In this document: positions 54,883 through 64,000 of the stretch, piece by piece | Layout of the letters: each line of letters begins with the position of its first letter | Position numbering within the stretch: position 1 is the stretch's first letter | Assembly: GCA_013433145.1 (NCBI GenBank) | Contig: CM024169.1 | Span: 13,462,817-13,526,816, forward strand | Source of the DNA: Ascaris suum | Lineage: Eukaryota; Nematoda; Chromadorea; Rhabditida; Ascarididae | DNA length: 64,000 nucleotides | Direction of reading: 5' to 3' | Translations under genes and position numbers: made by a program | The notes under the pieces: model-generated | The model's input: the letters and a program-made list of their open reading frames with translations, nothing else | What the model was told of the DNA's origin: nothing | Database searches by the model: none

Positions 54883-57800
54883 GTGTGCACTTTTTTGTCT
54901 ACAGGAATTGTTAGCTTTGATTGATCGAATCATAAAATTTAAGTTTACTCAATGTTAATTAAAGTACGATTCTGTAGCAATAACAAACAATAACCACCAT
55001 TATAAACAATAAGTGAGCAGACGAAGAAAAATCGTGGATGAAATTTAACGAGTCATCCGATAAGATTCTCAGTTAGCGTTTAGAATAGTCTAATAAAAAA
55101 CTTTATTTACTATTGACAAAAACATTAATTAAATAGATAAATAAAACGGAAATAAAAGAACGTAAAGATGTCGAAGAGCGCACTTGAAACGAAAGTTGCA
55201 AAACATGCAGTAAATTTCATTCATTCCAACTGATTTTTTAATGAACATTTCAGCATTTATGCAAATTTATTCATTTCTTAACGCAAATTAAGACGTTTTT
55301 TTTGCAGATATTAATAAGCTCATTAGTGATGGCATGTGTTGCATTATCATGGGCATTGAGCACACAATTCAGTAAATCGGCATTGAATCTCGATAAGGCG
55401 CATTTTTATGCTCCATATTCGTTGGTTTGGTTCAGCACCAATTTTCTGACAACATGTTATCCAGTCTATATGGTCTATACCGTCATCACTAAGGGAATAA
55501 GTCGCGAAACAATCCGAACTGCACACGAGTAAGCTGCAATAATTTAGCTATTGCTTCTCATAATGATGAACTCATAGGCTACACACAGCAGTCATTTATT
55601 TCGCTTGAGACTAGGAGATATATGTGCGCCGTTGGTCAGGTACTAGAGAAACTGTGACGGAGACCGCAAAATGGCAGTGTTACAAACGAATATTGAGGAT
55701 AAAACTTTCAGCTATGGGTTTATACGGATAGAGAACTTCCTATTTGTGTGAATGAATGCTCAAATTGGTTCACTTTTGAACTAATCGAAGAAATGCCCTG
55801 TAAGTCTATCTTCGCTATGACGCTAAAAGTATCAAAGCATTTGATTCAATGAACGATTTATTGTTAAATATCTATTGCATTTGTATTATAGGTGTGCAGC
55901 GATGGTTGCATTAGTGCAGAAAAACTTTAAAATTCGAATTTTTCAATTACATAGCCTAAAAGATTATCGAATGAATGCAGAAAAGTATGCTAAATTTTCC
56001 CTTTCCTTCAGCAGTTTGAAACTTTTTTCAGAGCGTTTCTTCTCATTTGTCAAATTCTCTGGCACTGAGGAAACTCTGGCACTATGAGTTTATAACGTGA
56101 AGGATCTAAAACTTTTTGATTAAGCAATACACTGAAGCAATTTTCTGTTTTTTCTAACATTAAACTGAAGTAATTCAATGCAATGTTCTTGTCGAATCTA
56201 TTTACTACAGAACATCGTAAGCCATTTTACCCCTTTCGTCAACGTTAACTGACCAACGATTCGACGGAGTAGTGCCATTTGTCCATAAAAATTTTGCAAA
56301 TTTTGTGCTTTGTATTTTCCATGGCTATTCTTTTTGGTGGGACAGGTGTAGGGTGAGTGGGTGAAAAGTTCATATATGCCATTTTTCACACTTAAGTGTT
56401 TCCGCGTTTTGCATATCTCAGTGACCGGAGTTGCACAAGTGTAAACTGTATCAAATAGGAGTACAAAACGAGCTCTGTGCAACTAGTGCTGTTACATGTC
56501 GAGATGCAAGGTGTCGTGTAAAAGGAGTTTGTACATTTCTCGTGGAAATATACAAACAGTGAAATTTGGTTTGGTGTACGGGCGTCGGATGGCGCAATCG
56601 GTCAAGCATTGGGTTGGGGTGAAGCGTAACGGCAAGAGGGAGGGTTTGACCCGGCTTGGGGTGCGTGATTCTGTTTCTGTGCGGTATAAAGGGGAGAGAC
56701 CAAGTTCTTCGATTCGGTGTGACGTGCATGTGTGGTGTATGATGTGTGGGGACAGGTGTATGCATGTATACTTGTGTGGTGTGTGTGTGCGTGGAAGGGA
56801 GGGGGGTAGAGGGGGTGCTATGTGGCGAGTGTATGTGTGTCGCGTGTTGTATGTTGGTATCGTGTCGGTGTGTGGCGTGCGTCCCTCTTTGTGTGTCGTA
56901 CGGATGGGGTGAAGCCATCTAGCGGTTCATATATGGTGTAAAGGGAGGCCGAAGAGCCCTCATGTGTCAGAGCCTAGAAGGAGTCTTGTGGAGGTGTGAT
57001 ATCAGCTAGTGCGTAGGATAAGTAGTGACATAAAAAACAGATAGACAGTAGAGGTTCGTGCCCTCAAATCAGTTGTGTACTTCTTCGCCTGCTGTGTTTG
57101 AGAGCGGCGAAGGCGGGAGGCTCTTCTGTATTGTTTGGCCTGTTGTCTTTCCGAGAGCGGAAGGCATGAGTCTACATATGTATTATAGCATGCAGAAGAT
57201 CACTAATTGTACAGAAGATCACTAATTATAGCATACAGAAGGATTTTAGAGGAATTTTTCCTCCATTAGATAACATGACCCAGTGTCTAGGCAAACATCG
57301 TTGGTGGACAAAACCCGGGAACGGGAATCCGGAAAATTTTTGAAGTACTTTCCTTCAGTTGTTAGGTACCGTTGCAGACACTACGACTCTCTCCAAGCTT
57401 CATTTTGATCTTTACTTTGATCTTCCTTCATTCTGAAGTTTCCTAATTTTCATCCTTCCTGAGTTTGATCTTGATTCATTTCGGCCTTCCTTCATTTTAA
57501 TCATCACCCATTTTCATCTTCACTAGTTTTGATCTTCCCTGATTCTCGTCTTTCCTGATTTTCTCGTTCCCTCGTTTTGATCATACCTTATTTTTATCTT
57601 TATCAGTTTTAATCTACCGTGATTTTGATCTTCAATTTTTTGTCCTTCCCTCATTTTCCATCTTCCGTGGTTTTGATCTTCCGTGATCTTGAAATTCCTT
57701 GATTTTCATCTCCCGTGATTTTTGATTTATCCTAATTTTGATCTTCCGTGGCTTTCACCTTCCCTCACTCCCATCTTCCCCCATTTTGATCTTCAGTCTT

Positions 57801-60800
57801 TTTGGTCATCCCCGATTTTAATCTTCCGTAATTTTGAACTTCGCTGATTTTGATCTTTCCTCATTTTCATCTTCCCTAGTTTTGATCTTGATCCATTTTG
57901 ACCTTCCTTCATTTTTCCATTCCGCCATTTTGATCTCCCTGCATATTGGTGTTCCCTCATTTCGATCTTCAGTCTTTTTGTTCTTCCCTCATTTTGGTGT
58001 TCCCTGATTCTCCACTTCGCTGATTTTGATCTTCCGTGATTTTGAAATTCCCTGCTTCCGATGCTCCCTGGTTTTGATCTTTCATAATTTTGATCTTCGT
58101 GATTTTAACCTTCTTTCGCTTTCATCTTCGACGATTTCGATCTCCTCTCATTTTCATCTTCCCTAATTTTGATCCTCCCCCAATTTTGATCTCTCGTGGT
58201 TTTGACCTTCCTTTTTTTTATCTTTTCTGTTTTTGACCTTTCCTAATTTTTATCTCCCGATGTTTTGACCTTCCTCCATTTTGATCTTCCGTGATTTTCG
58301 TCTTCCATCTTGCGTGATCTTGACCTAAATCTTTAACACAGAAGATCGTAAGCCATTTTACCCTTTCACCAACGTTACCTGACAAAGGATTCGACGGAAT
58401 AGTACCACCTCTTCACAAAAATTTTGGAAATTTTGTGCTTTGTACTTTCCATAGCTATTCCTTTTGGTGGGGTAGGTGTAGGGTAAGTGGGTGAAAAGTT
58501 TATATATGCCAAAAAATTGAAGGTAGAACTGGTGCACATACCAATATGTATGTGCCAAAATTAGTGCATATGCAAAAAGCGTATATGCCAAAAAATTGAA
58601 GGGAAGGACAAAAAAATTAAGACTAGGAAAGGTCGAAATCAGGGAAAATCAAAACCACGAAAGATCAAAATTAGTAAAGATCAAAATAAAAGAAGATCAA
58701 AAGGAAAGATCAAAAGCAACTAAGATCAAAATTAGGAAAGATCAAAATCATGGAACATCAAAACGAGGGAAGATCAAGATTAGGAAAGATCAAAATCAGG
58801 GAAGATAGAAAAGGTAGAAGATCAAGATGAAGCAAGACAGGAATGAAGGGAGATCAAAATGGCCGAAGATAAAATGAAGGAAGATCAAATAGGGGGAAGA
58901 TCAAAATCACGGAAGGCCAAATTTAGGAAGGATCAGAACAAAAAGATCAAAATTAGGTAAGATCAAAATCATGGAACATCAAAACGAGGGAAGATCAAGA
59001 TTAGGAAAGATCAAAATCAGGGAAGAACAAATTCACGACAGATCAAGGTGATGGAAGATCAAAATCAGGGAAGATAGAAAAGGTCGAAGATCAAGATGAA
59101 GCAAGATCAAATAGGGGGAAGATCAAAATCACGGAAGGCCAAATTTAGGAAGGACCAGAACAAAAAGATCAAAATTAGGTATGATCAAAATCATGAAATA
59201 TCAAAACGAGGGAAGATCAAGATTAGGAAAGATCAAAATCACGGACGATCAAAATTAAGGAACATCGGAATGAGCGAAGATCATGATTAGGAGGATCAAA
59301 ATCACGGACGTTCAAGATTAAAGAAGACCGAAATGAGGAAGATCAAAATCACGGACGATTAAATTTGGAGGATATCGGAATGAGCGAAGATCATGATTAG
59401 AAAGATCAAAGTCATGGACGTTTAAAATTAAAGAAGGTTGAAATGAGGGAAGATCAAAGAGATTGAAGATCAAAATGAAGCAAGGTCGAGATGAACGAAG
59501 ATGAAAGTCACAGAACATCAAAATTTGGAAGGATCAGAATCATATAGGATCAAAATGTCAAAATCACGGGAGATCAAAAATAGCAAATATCAAAATTAGA
59601 AAAGATCGAAATCACGGATGATCTAAATGGCGGAAGATCAAAGTTAGGAAAGATCAAAATCACGGACTTCAAAATTAAAGAAGATCGAAATGAGGGAAGA
59701 TCAAAATAAGGAACGTCAAAACCAGAAAAGATGAAAATGAAGGGAGGTCAGAATCACGGAAGATCAAAGTTAAGGAAGATCAGATTGAGGGAAGATGAAA
59801 ATCACGGAAGATCCAAATTGGGGAAGTTTAAAATCAAGGAAGATCGAAATCATCGATGATCAAAATCACGGAACATCAAAATCAGGGAAGACCAAAATTA
59901 CGGACATCAAAATGAGGGAAGGATTAAAAAATTGAAGACCATGATCACGGCAGATTAAACTGGGAAAGGTGGAAATCAGGATTTTGAAGTGAAGGTCAAA
60001 GTAATGGAGTTTCAAGATAACGCAACATCAAAGTCAGGGAGGATCAGAATCATGGAAGATCAAAATTGCGGAAGATCAGGATCGGGGAACATCAAAATCA
60101 TGGACGATCAAAATCACCTATGTTCAAATTTACGGAAGACCAAAATCAGGCACGATCAAAATCACGTATGTTCAAAACAGCGCAACATCAAAATCAGGGA
60201 CGATCAAAATTTTTTGGCATATATACGTTTAATTTTTTTTTCGATTTTTTGATCTCCCTTCATTTTCAGCTTTTGTGCTTTTGATCTTTCCTAATTTTGA
60301 TCTCCCGTGATTTTGACCTTCCTTCGTTTCGATCTTATATGATTTTGCCCCCCCCCCCCTGATTTTGATCTTCCCTCAGCCTGATCTTTCCTAACTTTGG
60401 TCTTCCACGATTCTGATCTTCCCTCATTTTGAACTTTCCCGATCTTGATGTTGTTTTAACTTTGATGTTTCCTAGTTTTGATCTGTCGTGACTTTGGTCC
60501 TACTTGATTTTGATCCTATACGATTTTGATCTTACCCAATTTTGATCTTCCGTCATTTTGATCTTTCTTAAATTTGGCTTTCCGTGATTTGGATCTTTCC
60601 TCTATTTGATCTTGATTCATTTCAATCTTCACTCATTTTACTGATCCATCACTTTGATCTTCCCACATTTCGATCTTGCTTCATTTTGATCTTCAATCTT
60701 TTTCCTTTCCTCGTCTTGATGTTCCGTGATTTTGAACTTCCCTGATTCTGAACTTCACTGGATTTCATATTTCATAATTCTGACCTTTCCTAATTCTACT

Positions 60801-61934
60801 CCATCTTCGCGAGCGCCGAAGGCGCTGTTATATTCTTTATTTCTTCGCGTGCTGTCCAATTCCGAGTGCCAATGGCGCAAGCCTGTTATCTGTTTCCTCC
60901 ATTCCGTCCTCACGAGCGCCGAAGGCGCGAGTCTCTTACCCGTTTGTTCGATTTCTCTCTCTCCGAGCGTCGGGCGCCAATTTTCGCGTATTTCATCGCC
61001 CGCTGTCCCTTTCCGAGCGCCAAAGGCGCGATTCCATTATCTGTTCCCCCCATTCCGTCCTTGCGAGCGCCGAAGGCGCATATCTGCTGTGTATTTTTCG
61101 CCTGCTGTATTTCCGAGCGCCGAAGGCGCGAGTCTCTTATCAATTTGTTCTATTTCTCCCTTTCCTAGCGCCGGAAGCGGGAGTTTGTTGCGTATTTCGT
61201 CCCCTGCTGTCTCTTTCCAAGCACCAAAGGCACGAGTCTGTTATCTATTTGCTCCGTTGCATCCTTCCGAGGGCGCGAGTTTATTGCGTATTTCCTCGCC
61301 TGCTGTTTCTTTCCTAGCGCGAAGGCGCAAGTCCGCTGTGTATTTCTCTGGCTGATGTCTTGCCGAACGCCGAAGGCGCGAGTTTGCTGTGTTTCTCCGC
61401 CTATTGTCTTTCCGGGTGCCGAAGGCGCGAGTCTGTTATTCATTACGTCTCTGTTTGGATGGTGTCATTTTAGTGCGGCTTTTTTCTAATCCGTTCGGTA
61501 GGATTCGTAGTGCCGAGTGATCCACTCCGTGTGAACCGCATAAAAAGCTAGCCTGAAGACAGAAAAATGTCCGCTGGGTAACGCCTTTCAAACAGAAAGC
61601 TGGTTTTTCTTGCACTAAACAATGATATAAGGAGTGTTGAATGACGGCAACTGAGGATTACAGAAAAGCGTATGTCAAACAAATCGGTTACACCATTCCA
61701 CAAGTTACTTATAGGGAAGCTGGCAAAGTCTACGGTCGCGGAGGTCTCTTATTGAAGTCTTATATTAAGCGGACGGCACTGTTCCTTTTCTTTTGGACTG
61801 GAGCTAATTACTCGTATTCGCAATCACTCGGTCATATTTCGGCTAGCGCGACCGCGTCGATTATGAGCAGCAATGCAGCAATGGTCTGCACACTGGGCTG
61901 GATCATTCTCAAGGACAAATTCATCCCTTTTCGG
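54757..61934 (+). CDS. SLC35F-like transporter, partial gene model (3 exons, continues off the window)
   Basis: A multi-pass membrane protein of the drug/metabolite transporter superfamily, nearest in pattern to SLC35F3/F4, whose human member SLC35F3 is linked to thiamine transport. Exons 54757-54882, 55308-55528 and 61664-61934 join in frame to give 206 residues with four hydrophobic segments (about residues 43-65, 77-104, 144-163 and 170-195). Telling pieces are LSWALSTQFSKSAL, YSLVWFSTNFLT, WTGANYSYSQSLG and MSSNAAMVCTLGWIILKDKF. The last matches the FCCNKAFVFLLSWIVLRDRF block of SLC35F4. The remaining membrane segments are not seen before the right edge. The substrate cannot be deduced. 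Upstream coding exons are possible. Confidence 0.72.
55308..55528 (+). CDS. SLC35F-like exon 2 (TM1-TM2)
   Basis: The acceptor is TTTTTTGCAG and the donor is GA|GTAAGC. It encodes ILISSLVMACVALSWALSTQ..., two membrane segments with a short loop, then TKGISRETIRTAHE. It ends in phase 2; the next exon's first base completes the Glu codon. Confidence 0.85.
56207..56380 (+). repeat. Repeat A, copy 1 (174 bp)
   Basis: Starts ACAGAACATCGTAAGCCATT and ends ...AAGTTCATATATGCC. It is about 85 percent alike, by eye, to 58338-58510 along its whole length in the same orientation. Both copies abut the minisatellite complex, so the unit may be the end of a larger dispersed element. Confidence 0.9.
56570..56915 (+). 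repeat. G/T-skewed segment with tRNA-like head
   Basis: The plus strand is strongly enriched in G and T and poor in A and C, rich in GTGTGT and GGGG pieces. At its start, TGGCGCAATCGGTCAAGCA (56589-56607) resembles a polymerase III A box and GGGTTTGACCC (56642-56652) a B box, at tRNA-like spacing, followed by GTATAAAGG. It may be a tRNA-derived SINE; folding of a full cloverleaf fails. Confidence 0.35.
57400..58326 (-). repeat. Minisatellite block 1 (TTTTGATCTTCCGTGA orientation)
   Basis: About 55 diverged tandem copies of a 16-17 bp unit, TTTTGATCTTCCGTGA, each usually keeping TTTGATCTT. This is the reverse complement of the unit in block 2. There is no coding potential. Confidence 0.93.
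58338..58510 (+). repeat. Repeat A, copy 2 (173 bp)
   Basis: Direct repeat of 56207-56380 with scattered substitutions. It continues into TATATATGCCAAAAAATTGA, a motif found again at 58580-58597 and inverted at 60208-60227. Confidence 0.9.
58580..60227 (+). repeat. Minisatellite block 2, bounded by inverted repeats
   Basis: About 95 diverged copies of GGAAGATCAAAATCAC. A higher-order repeat of about 222 bp is visible (compare 58884 onward with 59106 onward). The block starts with CGTATATGCCAAAAAATT and ends with AATTTTTTGGCATATATACG, which are inverted copies of each other apart from a TA insertion. Confidence 0.92.
60238..60800 (-). repeat. Minisatellite block 3 (same orientation as block 1)
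   Basis: About 33 copies of the TTTTGATCTTCC unit, again inverted relative to block 2, with a C12 run at 60348-60359. It passes into the GC-rich hairpin array at about 60800. Confidence 0.9.
60800..61440. repeat. GC-rich hairpin array (GCGCC-GAA-GGCGC units)
   Basis: About a dozen units of roughly 45-60 bp, each centred on GAGCGCCGAAGGCGCGAG or a variant and spaced by text like TCTGTTATC.ATTTGTTC or TGCGTATTTC.TCGCC.GCTGT. The core forms a 5-bp stem with a GAA loop. Related decayed cores occur at 57098-57120 and 57151-57170. The 209-codon open frame across it (60726-61355) and its antisense frames are by-products. Confidence 0.9.
61664..61934 (+). CDS. SLC35F-like exon 3 (loop, TM3-TM4)
   Basis: The acceptor is GGATTACAG and the donor is CGG|GTTCGT. 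It encodes KAYVKQIGYTIPQVTYREAG... then LKSYIKRTALFLFFWTGANY and the conserved MSSNAAMVCTLGWIILKDKF block, ending IPFR. Phase enters at 1 remaining base and leaves at 0. Codon composition is clearly coding compared with the repeats just upstream. Confidence 0.85.
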
Positions 61935-62666
61935 GTTCGTTTTGCATCATCATTTTCTTTTATGGAAAGTGGTATCCACTGAGGCGCGAACTTCTCATGC
62001 ATATAGACGTCGAAAGCTGGCATCATGACAAATTAAATATTCTTTTTGTTCGCTTCTTTTATTGCTAAATTTTTTATACAGTTCCCTCCACTGAGTTTCC
62101 TATGTGAAAAGCAGAAGTCGCATCAACTTCGTTACGGTTTAGAAACTTGGAATTCTTATAATTTTGTCGAGTAAGCAGAAAAAGATGGTTAGAAAAATTG
62201 CATACACCAGAGCGATGATACCTGCTAATAGCCAATGCCGCTAGTATAGATTTGGTCCGAATAATCCGGTTTAGTTTGCTAACGCTGAAAAATTAAAAGG
62301 TACAAACATCATTGACAGTCTGTAGAGATTTATTTGAGCCATTTGCTGCACGTACATGACAAACAAATAGCACGCTTATATTTCTGCTTATCAAAACAAA
62401 ACGAACAACAAACGAACAAAGAAATTCCCCGATCTCTTTTGTGCTAATGACAACAAGATGTTTATTGTTATGAGTAAAGAGTACTTGGTAAGTTGTTACT
62501 GCCAGAATGGACAGTTAAGTTTGCTGAGAAGTGATGCCTTTATCGGGATGATTTTTGGAGATGCAAATAATTTATTACCACTTTATTCAATGGTTCATTG
62601 TCTTCAAAAGAATAACAGATGTTTTAATGATACTGCTGCAAAATGTGAAGAAAGAAGAGCCTAATT
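61935..62666 (+). other. Start of SLC35F-like intron 3, no gene seen
   Basis: AT-rich. A 68-codon open frame at 62458-62664 has no recognisable domain and directly precedes the retroelement remnant. Confidence 0.45.
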
Positions 62667-63900
62667 GAGAAGGGAGAGTTTGCCCTTTTCTTCGCCGCGC
62701 AAAATTTCCTTCGATTTTTCCACGAGCGTCATCACCTCGCTCTGCAGGCGGTTCACAAGCTAGCCTTATTCATTTTCGGGAAAAATAAAGGTACATCCAT
62801 TTATAATGTTATCCACATTTAGTGAAAGTTGCTTAGTTACAAGTTTTCCATCGAGTACCTTAGCATAAAAGATTTCGCACAAGCGGACGTTTTATCCCGT
62901 CTCATCGCATCACAGCCACCACATCCAGAAGGCAATATGAATGCCGCCGTCGATGTTGAGAACAGTGTGGAGTTAACGGATAGCTGCAGCATCCTTCCTG
63001 TCTTCTTGGCAACCACCAGGATCCCAACGACCTACAGACTGCGTTCTCAAGCAAGCGACCGAGTCCACTTAGGATTACATGTGACTCTCCATCCACTCTG
63101 GCACTATTACAACCCTCGAGATACTCTGGTAACAATAAAAGCTTGTCTGCCGACGATCACATCGACGCGGACAATGAACACCTCAAGAACAATGAACATC
63201 AGAAGCGCAGCAGCTGCGAAGAACGCAATCAAAGCCGATCACTCCATGTAATCGGCCGCATACTGCTTTCACAGGATCTATCTACAGAAGCTATTATCTC
63301 GTCACACTCTAAATGATCCGAAGTCGTCCAGATGAACTTCTTTCCCACGTTTGCAACTACCAACACCCTGAAGGTTTTCGGTCAGTTCGGAAACCCGCAG
63401 ACCGTCGCTACGGACAATAGAACACTGCTCATTCAATGTCGCTCGATAATTTTCGCCGTCCTCGCGGTATCACGGATCTACGCTTTTCATGGTCCTACCC
63501 GTTAACCTATGGTCAAGCGGAGCGTACTGCGGTCATATTCAAGAGCGTACTCGCCAAGTTGAAGGGAGAAACCGGTGGCCGATGCACCATAAGACATACC
63601 GATCGGATCATTTGTCGCCAACCTAGAAGTTTTTTGGACGCCAGCTCCGTACCGTTTTCGATCTGATGATGTCGTCTGCCGTTAACCCTTTAGGACCACG
63701 CGAAGTCAAGTGGAAGAGCAGTACGGTCGCCATCGTGGTGTCCGTCACAGCACTTTGAAGCCGTTGACGAGCCTCGCTAATGACTGAAAAAAACCGAGAG
63801 GCATCTGGACCTTGTAAGGAAAGTGAGCAGCGCCACCCTTTCACCACGTTATGGAAAGTTTTTAGACGCGTCACATCAACCAGCTTTTTCCTAGCTGTAT
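62667..63900 (+). mobile_element. Decayed Ty3/gypsy-type pol fragment
   Basis: Pieces in pol order on the plus strand: an RNase H segment from 62667 (GEFALFFAAQNFLRFF, VHKLALFIFGKNKG), its end at about 62829-62910 (YKFSIEYLSIKDFAQADVLS), a linker region to about 63250, then integrase core from about 63300 (FGQFGNPQTVATDN, SWSYPLTYGQAERT) and its end (GRQLRTVFDL at about 63637; QYGRHRGVRH at about 63719). Frames change at least four times and there are stops, so no intact protein remains. Reverse transcriptase, gag and terminal repeats are not seen. It is probably an old insertion in intron 3 of the transporter gene. Confidence 0.8.
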
Positions 63901-64000
63901 GTATATGTGAATCTTTTGAAAGTTGACGAGCAGAAGTGAGGAATGATAGAGGCCATATCGCAATGGTATGCATTTTGCTCACTAAATTAGGTAACTGTGG
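63901..64000. other. Right edge, nothing recognised
   Basis: AT-rich sequence after the retroelement fragment; the element's end cannot be placed. Confidence 0.4.

Larger units (their letters stand above)
55529..61663 (+). other. SLC35F-like intron 2 (6.1 kb repeat complex)
   Basis: Only 55529-56200 is ordinary AT-rich intron. The rest is a dense set of repeats, in order: repeat A copy 1, a G/T-skewed segment, two GCGAAGGCG-like units, an inverted minisatellite block, repeat A copy 2, a forward minisatellite block, a second inverted block, and the GC-rich hairpin array. Long open frames here (for example 56451-56918 minus and 60726-61355 plus) follow from repeats and base skew. Confidence 0.8.

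Noticed and set aside
56451..56918. 155-codon His/Pro/Thr-rich minus-strand frame and 138-codon plus-strand frame
   Set aside because: Both follow from the G/T strand skew, which removes stops; no start context, domain or splice partner.
58358..58591. Minus-strand frame containing HLPYTYPTKRNSYG, similar to one at 56198-56482
   Set aside because: The similarity between the two is just the 174-bp repeat; substitutions show no bias to silent positions by eye.
58596..60284. Lys/Asp/Gln-rich repeat frames (KIRKDQNHGRSK type)
   Set aside because: Translation of the 16-bp minisatellite; unit length is not a multiple of three and copies are too diverged to hold a frame.
60726..61355. 209-codon open frame, the longest in the window, and its antisense partners
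   Set aside because: Produced by the GC-rich hairpin array, whose units lack stops; no domain and no codon signal beyond the repeat.

Overview
This window looks like nematode nuclear DNA. It is AT-rich, introns end in a short T-rich tract plus CAG/TAG, and the one gene readable end to end is a clear ortholog of DAF-12, the steroid-type nuclear receptor that controls dauer and infective-larva decisions in nematodes. Introns are far larger and more repeat-laden than in Caenorhabditis, so a parasitic (for example ascaridid or spirurid) nematode is a reasonable inference, but the species cannot be fixed from sequence alone.

Layout. (1) 1-4.8 kb: upstream DNA with no supported gene. (2) 4.8-6.2 kb: a relatively GC-rich region with a CT microsatellite, the likely promoter/5' leader of daf-12. 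(3) 6174-41970, plus strand: daf-12. I reconstruct 17 coding exons by joining splice sites whose phases all agree. They sum to 2286 bp (761 codons plus stop), close to the about 753 residues of C. elegans DAF-12. The DNA-binding domain lies in exons 4-5 and the ligand-binding domain in exons 13-17. Exon 1 is the least certain. The introns carry microsatellites, G-runs, GC-rich islands and tRNA-like fossils. (4) 42-54.7 kb: intergenic DNA with the receptor's polyadenylation signals, a faint ABC-transporter-like remnant on the minus strand, a faint retroelement RT remnant, and a roughly 209-bp TA microsatellite. (5) 54757-61934 and beyond, plus strand: the first three recognised exons of an SLC35F-like (drug/metabolite transporter superfamily) membrane protein. 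It runs off the right edge. Its 6.1-kb second intron is a repeat complex: a 174-bp repeat present twice, a 16-bp GATC-containing minisatellite in three blocks of alternating orientation, and an array of GC-rich hairpin units (GCGCC-GAA-GGCGC). (6) 62667-about 63900: a decayed Ty3/gypsy-type pol fragment (RNase H, linker, integrase) broken by frameshifts and stops.

The two genes are head to tail and have no evident functional link. The most notable material is the inverted-minisatellite/hairpin complex at 56.2-61.4 kb, a possible truncated DAF-12 isoform by read-through at exon 9, and GC-rich islands in the first and last daf-12 introns that could be alternative promoters or exons. No CRISPR array, rRNA, intact tRNA or intact transposon was found. 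Splice models and family calls rest on reading by eye and on remembered family sequences; no search was run.
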